Of a DNA stretch of 64,000 bases, positions 36,553 through 44,979 are shown in pieces (the first letter of the stretch is position 1; each line of letters begins with the position of its first letter). The stretch is from NCBI RefSeq assembly GCF_002893625.1, contig NZ_PKMZ01000001.1, positions 124,001-188,000 of the forward strand, given 5' to 3'. The notes beneath the pieces were generated by a model. That model was given only the letters and a program-made list of their open reading frames with translations. It did no database searches and was not told where the DNA came from. Source of the stretch: Mangrovicella endophytica. GTDB taxonomy: Bacteria; Pseudomonadota; Alphaproteobacteria; Rhizobiales; Rhizobiaceae. A program made the position numbers and the translations under genes.

Positions 36553-37869
36553 GTGTTCAGGATTTTGATGCCGCGCAGCGTCTCCGGCCAGATCGCCATG
36601 ATCGTCGTCGTGTCGGTGATCATCGTTGTGGTGGTCGGACGTGTCGGCGACATGATCCGCCACAGCCCGCTGCTGGGCCTCAACAGCTTCGACACCTTCT
36701 ATGAACAGGCGGCGGCCATAGCGCCGCTGATGCGGCAAGTCGCGCAGGATCGGCAGGACGATCTCGCATCCGCCTTTGCGGGCACCGGTCTCGACCTCAG
36801 GGTGGTCGACCCTGTCGAGGCGGAGCGGCTGGCTGGTACGGCGACTGCTCCGAGCGCGCTGAGGCGGATCATCAACTGGATCTTTCCTCCGGACGACGAG
36901 CCGGACGGTAGCCGGGTGTTCGACACGCGCGAGGGGGCGATGCTCCTGATCCCCTTGAATGAGGCATCGACGCTCGTCGCATACGGTCCGCCGCAGCCGC
37001 TCGTCAGCAACGACGTCCTCGGCCCGCTGAGCTATTACGTGCTGGCATTCGCAACGCTGCTCATTCTCTTTGGCCTTTATTCGCGATGGGCGTTCCTGGC
37101 GCCGCTGGCCCGGATCTCCGATGAGGTGAAGCGGTCGAATGGGACGGAAGACGAGCGTCTGGTCAGCGAGCATGGCCCGCCGGAAGTCGTGGCGCTGACG
37201 GATGCGCTCAACCAGATGCGTGGCCGCGTGCGCGACCTCCTGGAAACGCGAGCTCGGATGCTGCGCGGCGTCAGCCATGATCTTCGCACCCCGCTGACAC
37301 GGCTGCGCCAGCGGATTGAACGGCTCGACGACGAGCCCGTCCAGCAGAAGATGCTGTCGGATGTCGATCAGATCGACAGGCTGATCGAGGAAACGCTGGA
37401 CTATCTGCGCATGGATGCCACCGGTGAGGAGCTCGAGCGTGTCGATGTCGCAAGCCTCCTGCAGACCATCGCCGCCGACTTCGCCGATCTCGGCTCGGCG
37501 ATCCGCTATGAGGGTCCCGATCATCTGGCAGCGATGCTCAAACCCAACTCGATGCTCCGCGCCGTCACCAATCTCTGCGGCAACGGTCTGAAATTCGGAA
37601 CCGAGGTCAGCATCATCTTGTCCCGGAACGAGAGCAGCGTCCGTATTGACGTGGTCGACGATGGCCCGGGTATTCCGGCGAACTTGCGCGACCGCGTTCT
37701 GGAGCCGTTCTTCAAGGCCGATCTGTCGCGCAGCGACGGTGACCGCAACCAAGGGTTCGGGCTCGGACTGTCGATCGTCGCCGAGATCGTTGCGGCCCAT
37801 CGCGGCCGGTTGACCCTGCTCGACAACGAGCCCTCGGGGCTGGTTGCGCGGGTGGAGTTTCCACGGTGA
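36553..37869 (+). CDS. sensor histidine kinase (OmpR-partner type)
   Basis: Membrane sensor kinase of about 438 aa. GTG 36553 is preferred because AGGTGGGG precedes it; ATG 36568 is an alternative. One helix near the N-terminus (QIAMIVVVSVIIVVVVGRVG), a periplasmic part of about 120 aa, a second helix (YYVLAFATLLILFGLYSRWA), a HAMP-like stretch, phosphoacceptor His242 in VSHDLRTPLTRL, then ATPase boxes NLCGNGLKFG, DDGPGIP and FGLGLSIV. It lies between the RND permease and the OmpR-type regulator. Confidence 0.9.
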   Translation: MFRILMPRSVSGQIAMIVVVSVIIVVVVGRVGDMIRHSPLLGLNSFDTFYEQAAAIAPLMRQVAQDRQDDLASAFAGTGLDLRVVDPVEAERLAGTATAPSALRRIINWIFPPDDEPDGSRVFDTREGAMLLIPLNEASTLVAYGPPQPLVSNDVLGPLSYYVLAFATLLILFGLYSRWAFLAPLARISDEVKRSNGTEDERLVSEHGPPEVVALTDALNQMRGRVRDLLETRARMLRGVSHDLRTPLTRLRQRIERLDDEPVQQKMLSDVDQIDRLIEETLDYLRMDATGEELERVDVASLLQTIAADFADLGSAIRYEGPDHLAAMLKPNSMLRAVTNLCGNGLKFGTEVSIILSRNESSVRIDVVDDGPGIPANLRDRVLEPFFKADLSRSDGDRNQGFGLGLSIVAEIVAAHRGRLTLLDNEPSGLVARVEFPR

Positions 37870-37977
37870 CCAACACCGCCCTCTCGCTCTGCAGCATGAT
37901 GGTGAAGGCGGGTCCGTGCGGTCGACGCTGCCGGCTGAGAGGTCCTCAAGAGCGATGCACACGAAGGAAGTAGCTCA

Positions 37978-38703
37978 TTGTCGTCTGACTTACCGGCGTC
38001 GCCGCGCATCCTGATCGTCGAGGACGATCCCGAGATCGGGCCGATGCTGCGCGATGCGCTTGCTGCGGGCGGGATGACGGCCGAGCTCGCGACCGACGGC
38101 CGCGACATGGACGAGCGTCTGCGTGGAAGCGCCTTCGACCTCGTCGTGCTCGACGTGATGCTTCCCGGCGAGGATGGCCTCAGCCTCTGCCGGCGTTTGC
38201 GTGCCGGGTCCAACGTCCCGATCCTCATGCTGACGGCGCTCGCAGAGGAGATCGACCGGATCATCGGCATCGAGATCGGCGCGGACGACTACATCACCAA
38301 GCCGTTCAGCACGCGCGAAGTTCTGGCACGCATCCGCGGCCTGCTCCGGCGCGCGTCCTACTCCAAGGTCGGAACGGAGCGCGTCCGGCCTCTGCGGTTC
38401 GATGGCTGGCGCATCGACCCTTTACGCCGGCAGCTTCACGATCCGCAGCACACAAGAATATCGCTGACGGCGGCGGAGTTCGACCTGCTGCTCGCCTTTT
38501 GCCGAAATCCGGGAAAGATCCTGACGCGCGAGGAGTTGCTGACGCTCACCCATGCCGGGCTGGCGGGGCCGGTCGAGCGGAGCATTGACGTGCATGTCAG
38601 CCGTCTGCGGCAGAAGATCGAGGCGGACCCGCGCGAGCCGACGCTCCTGAAGACGGTGCGGCTTGGGGGCTACATGTTCGCCGCGAATGTCGAGCCGGCT
38701 TGA
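37978..38703 (+). CDS. OmpR/PhoB-family response regulator
   Basis: DNA-binding response regulator of 241 aa from a TTG start with GGAAG upstream. The receiver (about 9-125) has EDD (15-17), phosphoacceptor Asp59 (VVLDVMLPGEDG), Thr86 and Lys108. The winged helix (about 140-235) has ISLTAAEFDLLLAF and DVHVSRLRQKIE. It is 108 bp after its partner kinase gene and likely controls the RND pump operon (inference from order). Confidence 0.92.
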   Translation: MSSDLPASPRILIVEDDPEIGPMLRDALAAGGMTAELATDGRDMDERLRGSAFDLVVLDVMLPGEDGLSLCRRLRAGSNVPILMLTALAEEIDRIIGIEIGADDYITKPFSTREVLARIRGLLRRASYSKVGTERVRPLRFDGWRIDPLRRQLHDPQHTRISLTAAEFDLLLAFCRNPGKILTREELLTLTHAGLAGPVERSIDVHVSRLRQKIEADPREPTLLKTVRLGGYMFAANVEPA

Positions 38704-38712
38704 GACGCTGCG

Positions 38713-39525
38713 TCAGGGCAGATGGATGAAGACCGGCAGGTGGCCGGTCTGGTGGGTGAGGACGACGAGCTGGATCACCGGCACCAGGGCCAGCCATGCC
38801 AGGCTGTCCAGCACCGTCCGGCGGTAGAGCTTCGGGTTGATCTCCAGCCGATCGACATCCGCCCATTGCCGAAGGCTGGGGACGAGCCGCGGAACCGCCA
38901 GATGATAGGTCCCGTATTCTTCGGGGAAAAGGCTCGCGAGCGCTTGCTCTTCGCGGTCGATAACGGGGCGGAAGATCAGCCAGCCGCCGACGAGGCACAG
39001 CAGCATCATCATGACGCTGCCGGTCTGGGCGCCGATCCCCGCCGTTGCGATGAAGGAAAAGAGATACAGCGGATTTCGGCTCAGGGAATACGGTCCGGAG
39101 CGCACCAGCCGCCGCGCCTTGTGTCCGCCGATATAGAGAGAGCACCAGGCGCGGCCCATCAATCCGAACACGATGAGCAGGAGACCGAAGGTCTCGACGA
39201 ACTCGCGCAGGTAGTGGCCGTGATCCAGCCGCGCATCCGCAAAGAGGATCAGCGGCAGGACGATACCGGCCGCGATGCGGATGACGATCTTGCGGGTGCG
39301 CTGGGTTCGGCTGAGGGAGTAGCGGAGCGGATCGTTGAGCAATGGTGAGGTCCAGGGGCTTGCGACGCCGCTGGTGGCGCCGTTTGCCCGGACTTCTAGC
39401 GGTGCCGCCGCAGCCACGAGATTTGCTTTTGTTGCGAATGATGTCGGCGGCAAACGCCATGGGATAGCGCGTGCAGGATCTAGAGCATGACCGGCGAACA
39501 CGGGACCGCTCTGCCGGAGGGGCAT
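38713..39525 (-). CDS. isoprenylcysteine methyltransferase-like membrane protein
   Basis: Membrane methyltransferase of the ICMT/PEMT-like family, about 270 aa. Hydrophobic segments start at VIRIAAGIVLPLILFADA; the SAM-binding C-terminal pattern is LVRSGPYSLSRNPLYLFSFI followed by an EEQALASLFPEEYGTY motif, the family hallmark. The N-terminal 60 residues lack resemblance and no good ribosome binding site is seen at ATG 39525 or TTG 39540, so the true start may be further in. It converges on the OmpR-type regulator gene with a 9-bp gap. Confidence 0.72.
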   Translation of the reverse strand: MPLRQSGPVFAGHALDPARAIPWRLPPTSFATKANLVAAAAPLEVRANGATSGVASPWTSPLLNDPLRYSLSRTQRTRKIVIRIAAGIVLPLILFADARLDHGHYLREFVETFGLLLIVFGLMGRAWCSLYIGGHKARRLVRSGPYSLSRNPLYLFSFIATAGIGAQTGSVMMMLLCLVGGWLIFRPVIDREEQALASLFPEEYGTYHLAVPRLVPSLRQWADVDRLEINPKLYRRTVLDSLAWLALVPVIQLVVLTHQTGHLPVFIHLP

Positions 39526-39717
39526 TCGGTTCGAGATCAAGGCGCCCGGGGGCGTAGCGGGCTGCGGCCGCAGGCCGGGCGGACGGGATCGGGCCTGATG
39601 CAGCCGGCCATCGCCGGAACTGCTCCAGGTCAGAGCGACGCATCGTCCTGTCCCTGAGGAGCGCCCCGCTTAGATAAGCGGCCAGGTCGTAGTCGGCATG
39701 CATGGAAGTTTCTGTCA

Positions 39718-39942
39718 GTGACGCGGTATTTCTTCAATCTCACCGATGGAACTCGCGATACCGACGACGTCGGCACTGATCTGGATGATGATCAATCCGC
39801 GCGCCTGATGGCCATTCAGTTCGCGGGTGAACTGATGCAAAACGAACCGCGGCTTCTCGATCACGGCCGGCTGTCGGTAGATGTGAGCGACCAGTCCGGC
39901 GCGACCGTCTTCATCGTGGAGATCAGCCTGACGGCGAAGTAG
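39718..39942 (+). CDS. DUF6894-family small protein
   Basis: Protein of 74 aa with the family start MTRYFFNLTDGTRDTDDVG and the pattern D-x-x-D-x-A-R-x-x-A, ending in VDVSDQSGATVFIVEISLT. Common in Hyphomicrobiales; function unknown. GTG start with GGAAG upstream. Confidence 0.75.
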   Translation: MTRYFFNLTDGTRDTDDVGTDLDDDQSARLMAIQFAGELMQNEPRLLDHGRLSVDVSDQSGATVFIVEISLTAK

Positions 39943-40072
39943 GAGCCGCGACGGCTCGTGACGGCGCCCGTCAGAAGGCGCCGGCGGTGGCAGTAAGATC
40001 GTCGGCATTTTGGCAGCTCGACCGCGATGGCTGCGGGTGGCGTCGTCGCAGCCCGTCCGCATGGAGAGGCGG

Positions 40073-41467
40073 TCACGTGAGCTTGCGCAGCAGGAACTCG
40101 TAGAAGCGCATGTCGTCGGCGCGCGAGATGTTGATCCGCATGCCGCGGGCGAGATCGCCATCCTTGTCGATGCAGAACACGCTGCCCGGCGCGATGAAGA
40201 TGCCTTCGGCCGCCGCCGCCTTGGCCAGCTCGATGTCGTCGACGCCGCCGGGAAGGCGCAGATAGACATAGTAGCCGTCTGTGCGGCCCGAGACGACCTC
40301 GAGGCCCGCTTTGGCGAGGTTGGCGCGCACGCGCTCGGCGGCAGCTTCCGTGCGACGGGCAAGGCGCTTCAGATGCCGGTCGTAGTGGCCGTCGCCGATC
40401 AAACGGTCGATCAGCCGCTCGATATGGCCCGAGCTGTTGACGGTCGTCAGCATCTTCAACTCGGTCAGCTCGGCAATACGGTCCTCGCGCGCGGCTATGA
40501 AGCCCGAGCGCAGGCTCGCCGACAGCGTCTTCGAGAACGTGCCGATATGGACGACATTGTCCAGCTGGCCGAGCCGGGCAAGGCGGTTGTCGTCGACGAT
40601 CGGCAGGTCCGCGAAGGGATCATCCTCGATGATCAGCACGCGCTGCCGGCTTGCGGCATTGAGGATCGCATGCGCCACCGGCAGCGTGACCGATCCGCCC
40701 GTCGGGTTGTGGCCAAGCGACTGCGTGAAGAACAGCCGGCCACGCTCGCTCTCGGTCTTGGCGATGAAGTCCTCGACGCTTGGCCCGTCCGGCGTCCTGC
40801 GAATACCGACCACGTTGGCGCGCGCGAGCCGCAGCTTGGCGAAGAGCGGGTAGTAGCCGGGATCGTCGACGAAGACCGTATCGCCCGGCGAGACCATCGC
40901 CCGGATCACGAGGTCAAGCGCATGGTTGGCGCCGAAGGTCAGGAGGATGTTGTCCTCGCCGGCGGCGATCTGCCGGCCCGTCAGCCGCTGGGCGATCTGC
41001 CGGCGCAGCGGCAGGAACCCGGCCGCCGAGCCATAGGCCTCGAGGTCCGCCGGCATGACCCGGCCATAGGAGCCGAGATGGCGCCGAAGCTCCGAGCCTT
41101 CCATCCAGGAGGAAGGCGGGCGCCCGTCGCCAACCCGGATGGCGAAGCTTTGATGCAGCTGGGCACCGAGCAGCGAGGCGATGTCGATCGCCTCCGCGAC
41201 ATGCTTCGGACGCCGCGGCTCGGCATGATCCTCCCCCGTTACCACAAAGCCGGAGCCCGCCCGCGAGACGGCGTGGCCGGACAGGACAAGCCTGTCATAG
41301 GCGTCGACTATCGTGTTCTTGGACACGCCGAATTCCACTGCTGCGCTGCGGATCGACGGCAGGCGGGCGCCGGAGGGCAGGGCGCCAGCCTCGATGCTGT
41401 CCCGGATGCGGCGGGCGACGGCGGCGGCGAGGCTTTCCCCGCGCCCTTCGGCTCTTGCGCCGCTCAT
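40073..41467 (-). CDS. MocR/PdxR-type regulator (GntR + aminotransferase domain)
   Basis: PLP-dependent transcription factor of 464 aa. The GntR winged helix occupies about residues 10-80 ([32 protein letters not shown]). The C-terminal fold-type I aminotransferase domain carries the PLP Lys in [17 protein letters not shown] and the HNPTGG and DDPFADLP motifs. ATG 41467 is preferred over GTG 41488 since the latter would place the coding region inside an inverted repeat likely to be its operator. It is divergent from the mevalonate operon (116-bp gap) and is its likely regulator, which would be an unusual target for a MocR protein. Confidence 0.85.
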   Translation of the reverse strand: MSGARAEGRGESLAAAVARRIRDSIEAGALPSGARLPSIRSAAVEFGVSKNTIVDAYDRLVLSGHAVSRAGSGFVVTGEDHAEPRRPKHVAEAIDIASLLGAQLHQSFAIRVGDGRPPSSWMEGSELRRHLGSYGRVMPADLEAYGSAAGFLPLRRQIAQRLTGRQIAAGEDNILLTFGANHALDLVIRAMVSPGDTVFVDDPGYYPLFAKLRLARANVVGIRRTPDGPSVEDFIAKTESERGRLFFTQSLGHNPTGGSVTLPVAHAILNAASRQRVLIIEDDPFADLPIVDDNRLARLGQLDNVVHIGTFSKTLSASLRSGFIAAREDRIAELTELKMLTTVNSSGHIERLIDRLIGDGHYDRHLKRLARRTEAAAERVRANLAKAGLEVVSGRTDGYYVYLRLPGGVDDIELAKAAAAEGIFIAPGSVFCIDKDGDLARGMRINISRADDMRFYEFLLRKLT

Positions 41468-41481
41468 CGAGACAGACGATG

Positions 41482-41515
41482 GGTACACTTCATGACGAAT
41501 CGTTCCAACTGTACC
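41482..41515. promoter_or_regulatory. candidate MocR operator in a divergent promoter
   Basis: GGTACA (41482-41487) and TGTACC (41510-41515) form a perfect inverted repeat with a 22-bp spacer, in the 116-bp gap between the MocR gene and the mevalonate operon. GntR-type sites often contain GTAC half-sites. Confidence 0.5.
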
Positions 41516-41583
41516 TTTCTCTCAGGCTACATAACCGCTTTGCTTGTTCGCAAGTGAAGGCATGGCTTTGGGAGGAGCAGCCG

Positions 41584-42903
41584 ATGGCTGGCTTGGATTC
41601 AGGCGTGGCGGGACCCGTCGTGAGCTCGCGGCTGGAGAGCCTGCGCAACCTGTCGCCGGCGGACCGGCTGCAGCGGATTGCCGACGCGGCCTTCCTCGAA
41701 GCGCCTGAGCGTGCCGCGCTCGGCGGCGGCGCCCTGCCGTTGACGCTCGCGAACGGCATGATCGAGAATGTCGTCGGCACCTTTGAGCTGCCGATGGGCG
41801 TTGCCACCAACTTCACCATCAACGGGCGTGACTTCCTGGTGCCGATGGCCGTGGAAGAGCCCTCGGTCGTCGCCGCGGCCTCCTACATGGCGCGCATCGC
41901 CCGCGGCTGCGGCGGTTTCCAGACCTCCAGCACCGGGCCGATCATGCGGGCGCAGGTGCAGGTCCTGGAGGTCGCCGATCCCCACGGGGCGCGGGCGAGG
42001 GTTCTGCGCGAGCGCGACGCGATCATTGCGGCCGCCAACGTCAAGGACAAGGTGCTGGTCTCCCTCGGCGGCGGCTGCCGCGATATCGAGGTGCACATCT
42101 TCGAGGAGACGCCGGTCGGCGCCATGCTGGCGGTGCATCTGCTCGTCGACGTGCGTGACGCGATGGGCGCCAACACCGTCAACACCATGGCCGAGACGGT
42201 GGCGCCGATGATCGAGCGCATCACCGGCGGCGTCGTGCGGCTGCGCATCCTGTCGAACTACGCCGATCTGCGGCTTGCCCGCGCGACGGTGTCGGTGACC
42301 CCGGAGGCGTTGGCGACCAGCGACTATTCCGGCGAGCGCATCGCCCGCGGCATCGTGGAGGCCTGCGCCTTTGCGATCGTCGATCCTTATCGGGCCGCGA
42401 CGCACAACAAGGGCATCATGAACGGCATCGACCCGATCGTGGTGGCCACCGGCAACGACTGGCGGGCCATCGAGGCCGGCGCGCATGTCTGGGCGGCCCG
42501 CACCGGGCGCTACACCTCGCTCAGCCATTGGGAGATCGACGGGCGCGGCAATCTCGTCGGCACGCTGGAGATGCCGATGGCGCTCGGCCTCGTCGGCGGC
42601 GCGACCAAGACCCATCCGGCGGCCCGCGCCGCCCTGAAACTCCTCGGCGTGCGCTCCGCGCAGGAGCTGGCGGAAGTCACCGTCGCCGTCGGCCTTGCCC
42701 AGAACATGGCCGCACTAAGGGCGCTCGCGACCGAAGGTATCCAGAAGGGTCATATGGCGCTGCATGCGCGCAACATCGCCATCGTCGCCGGTGCTAGCGG
42801 CGACGAGATCGAGCGGGTGGCGGCGGAGCTTGCGGCAGCGCACGACGTGCGCGTCGATCGTGCCAAGGAGCTGCTCGAAGCGATGCGGGGCGGCGGGGCC
42901 TGA
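41584..42903 (+). CDS. mvaA: hydroxymethylglutaryl-CoA reductase, class II (degradative)
   Basis: Catalyses NAD-dependent oxidation of mevalonate with CoA to HMG-CoA in mevalonate catabolism. The 439-aa product closely resembles the Pseudomonas mevalonii enzyme: the [17 protein letters not shown] segment with the catalytic Glu, the [13 protein letters not shown] cofactor motif, the [20 protein letters not shown] block with catalytic Lys and Asp, and the C-terminal [11 protein letters not shown] with catalytic His. Length and the absence of a membrane anchor fit class II. A GGAGGAGC ribosome binding site precedes ATG 41584. It is the first gene of an operon that continues 3 bp later with a permease and ends with HMG-CoA lyase. 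Confidence 0.95.
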   Translation: MAGLDSGVAGPVVSSRLESLRNLSPADRLQRIADAAFLEAPERAALGGGALPLTLANGMIENVVGTFELPMGVATNFTINGRDFLVPMAVEEPSVVAAASYMARIARGCGGFQTSSTGPIMRAQVQVLEVADPHGARARVLRERDAIIAAANVKDKVLVSLGGGCRDIEVHIFEETPVGAMLAVHLLVDVRDAMGANTVNTMAETVAPMIERITGGVVRLRILSNYADLRLARATVSVTPEALATSDYSGERIARGIVEACAFAIVDPYRAATHNKGIMNGIDPIVVATGNDWRAIEAGAHVWAARTGRYTSLSHWEIDGRGNLVGTLEMPMALGLVGGATKTHPAARAALKLLGVRSAQELAEVTVAVGLAQNMAALRALATEGIQKGHMALHARNIAIVAGASGDEIERVAAELAAAHDVRVDRAKELLEAMRGGGA

Positions 42904-42906
42904 TCC

Positions 42907-43917
42907 ATGAGCACGTCCGCCGAGACCGATAGCGGCCGCCAGCGCATCCGGGCGGTCCTGCGCAGCCAGGAGGGCATCGTACTCCTGCTGGCCGCGGCGG
43001 CTTTCGTGCTGTTCTCGGTATTGCTGCCGAGCTTCCTCAGCCCCGGCAACCTTTTGGCGCTGGTGCGCAGCGTCTCCATTCTCGGCATCCTGGCGCTCGG
43101 CATGGCGCTGGTGGTGATCGCCCGCGGCATCGACGTTTCGATGATCGCCGTGATGGTGGTCTCGGTCTCCTGGGCCTTCGTCATCACGCGGGCCGGCTAT
43201 CCGTTCGAGCTCGCTCTCCTGATCGGCGCCGGCTTCGCCCTGCTGGCGGGGATCGCCATCGGCGCGCTGATCGCATTTGGCGAAGTGCCGCCGATCTTTG
43301 CGACGCTTGCGGCTGGCTCGGTCATCTACGGCACGGGGCGGACCTTCTTCTTCACACTCGAGATGCAGAACGTGCCGCCGGACACCGACTGGTTCCGGCT
43401 GATCGGGCAGGGCAGCCTCTTCGGCATTCCGGTGACCATCGTCGCCTTCGCAATCCTCTGCGTGGTTGTGCAACTCGTGCTCAGCCGGACCCGCTTCGGC
43501 TGGACGATCTATGCCATGGGCAACAATCCGAATGCGGCGCGCATCACCGGTCTTCCCGTCCGGCCGATGATCGTCGCGCAATATGCGATCAGCGCCCTGA
43601 TCGCCTATGGCGCCGGCCTGATCCTGGCGTCCTCGGCCTCGGCGATCAACGCGCGGCTGTTCAACTCCACCATGATCTACGACATCCTGCTGGTGGTGGT
43701 GCTCGGCGGCATCGGCCTCAATGGCGGCCATGGCAGCGTGCGCAACGTGGTGCTCGGCACCGTGTTCGTCGGCATTCTGCTCAACGGGATGACCATCCTC
43801 AACATCGACTACACGATCCAGAACCTCGTCAAAGGCGTCGTGCTGCTGCTGGCGATCGTGATCGATTCCATCGTGAACCCGCGCGACGAGCAGACGTCGC
43901 AGCAGGGGGATCTGTAA
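42907..43917 (+). CDS. ABC transporter permease A (RbsC type)
   Basis: Inner-membrane permease of 336 aa, BPD_transp_2 family. Helices include IVLLLAAAAFVLFSVLLPSF and SILGILALGMALVVIARGID; the family signature appears as GIDVSMIAVMVVSVSW and VLGGIGLNGGHGSVRNVVLG. It starts 3 bp after mvaA. With the second permease it should form a heterodimeric channel. Confidence 0.92.
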   Translation: MSTSAETDSGRQRIRAVLRSQEGIVLLLAAAAFVLFSVLLPSFLSPGNLLALVRSVSILGILALGMALVVIARGIDVSMIAVMVVSVSWAFVITRAGYPFELALLIGAGFALLAGIAIGALIAFGEVPPIFATLAAGSVIYGTGRTFFFTLEMQNVPPDTDWFRLIGQGSLFGIPVTIVAFAILCVVVQLVLSRTRFGWTIYAMGNNPNAARITGLPVRPMIVAQYAISALIAYGAGLILASSASAINARLFNSTMIYDILLVVVLGGIGLNGGHGSVRNVVLGTVFVGILLNGMTILNIDYTIQNLVKGVVLLLAIVIDSIVNPRDEQTSQQGDL

Positions 43918-43949
43918 CGTCCACCGCTTGATGAATCTGGGAGGAAACC

Positions 43950-44966
43950 ATGAAAGGCGGACTATTCGGCAGGATCGCTCTGACAGCCGCTGCACTGGCA
44001 GCCGGCCTGTCTTTCGCCAGCGCGCAGAACAAGGGTCTGGAGAACCCGCGCAGCACGGCGTTCCAGGAGTCGCTCAAGGGCAAGAAGGTGGTCTTCGTTC
44101 CGCTATCCATGGGCTTCGACCTGACCGAGGGCTGGGCTGCGCAGATGCGCAAGCAGGCTGACCGCCTCGGCTACTCCTTCGAAATCCGCGATCCCGCCTG
44201 GAGCACGGATGCCGGCACCAAGGCGATCCAGTCACTGATCTCGGAGAAGCCGGACCTGATGGTGGTCCACAATCCGGACATCCAGTCCTATGCGCGGCTC
44301 CTGAAGCAGGCGCAGGCCGCCGGCATCAAGATCGTCCAGATCAACCTTGAGTCCAACACCACCACCGACTCCTATGTCGGCGCCGACTGGAGCGAGATCG
44401 GCCGCAAGGCCGCCGAGGCCGTTGCCGAGAAGTGCGACGCCGGCAAGGGCGTCTCCACCAAGGTCGCGATCGACACGGGCGTTCCGACGGCCGCCTCGGA
44501 CGTCTTCCAGCTCGACGGCATCTACAAGGTGCTCGACCAGCATCCGGACATCCAGGTCGTCTCACAGCAGGCGACCGAGTACAATCCGGAAAAGGCGCGC
44601 TCGATCATGTCGACGGTGCTGCAGCAGCATCCGGACCTGTGCGGCGCCATCGGCATCTGGGACAACCAGGACACCGGCACCGCCTCCGCCATCAAGGAAG
44701 CCGGCAAGAGCGACCAGGTCTTCCTGGTGACGTCGGGCGGCGGCAACCAGGTTGGCTGCGAGAACGTCAAGAACGGGCTCTTCAACCTCTATATCAGCTA
44801 CAACGTGCCTCTGCAGGGCGACTTGCTGAACCAGGAGATCGCACGCCTGCTGATGTCGGACGGCACGGCCGGCGAGGTGCAGACACTGTACTTCAACCCG
44901 CTGACGCTGATCACCAAGGACAACGTCAACCAGCGCAACTGCTGGACCCTCGACGACCTGAAGTAA
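43950..44966 (+). CDS. ABC transporter substrate-binding protein (RbsB type)
   Basis: Periplasmic binding protein of 338 aa (peripla_BP_4 fold). GGAGGAAAC precedes the ATG, and the signal peptide ends near ASA-QNK. Typical segments are GKKVVFVPLSMGF, the sugar-binding-like block VVHNPDIQSYARLLKQAQAA and LCGAIGIWDNQDTGTASAIK. Cys pairs may form disulfides. In an operon of mevalonate catabolic enzymes its ligand is predicted to be mevalonate or mevalonolactone instead of a pentose (inference). Confidence 0.9.
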   Translation: MKGGLFGRIALTAAALAAGLSFASAQNKGLENPRSTAFQESLKGKKVVFVPLSMGFDLTEGWAAQMRKQADRLGYSFEIRDPAWSTDAGTKAIQSLISEKPDLMVVHNPDIQSYARLLKQAQAAGIKIVQINLESNTTTDSYVGADWSEIGRKAAEAVAEKCDAGKGVSTKVAIDTGVPTAASDVFQLDGIYKVLDQHPDIQVVSQQATEYNPEKARSIMSTVLQQHPDLCGAIGIWDNQDTGTASAIKEAGKSDQVFLVTSGGGNQVGCENVKNGLFNLYISYNVPLQGDLLNQEIARLLMSDGTAGEVQTLYFNPLTLITKDNVNQRNCWTLDDLK

Positions 44967-44979
44967 GGCGTCTTCGACC

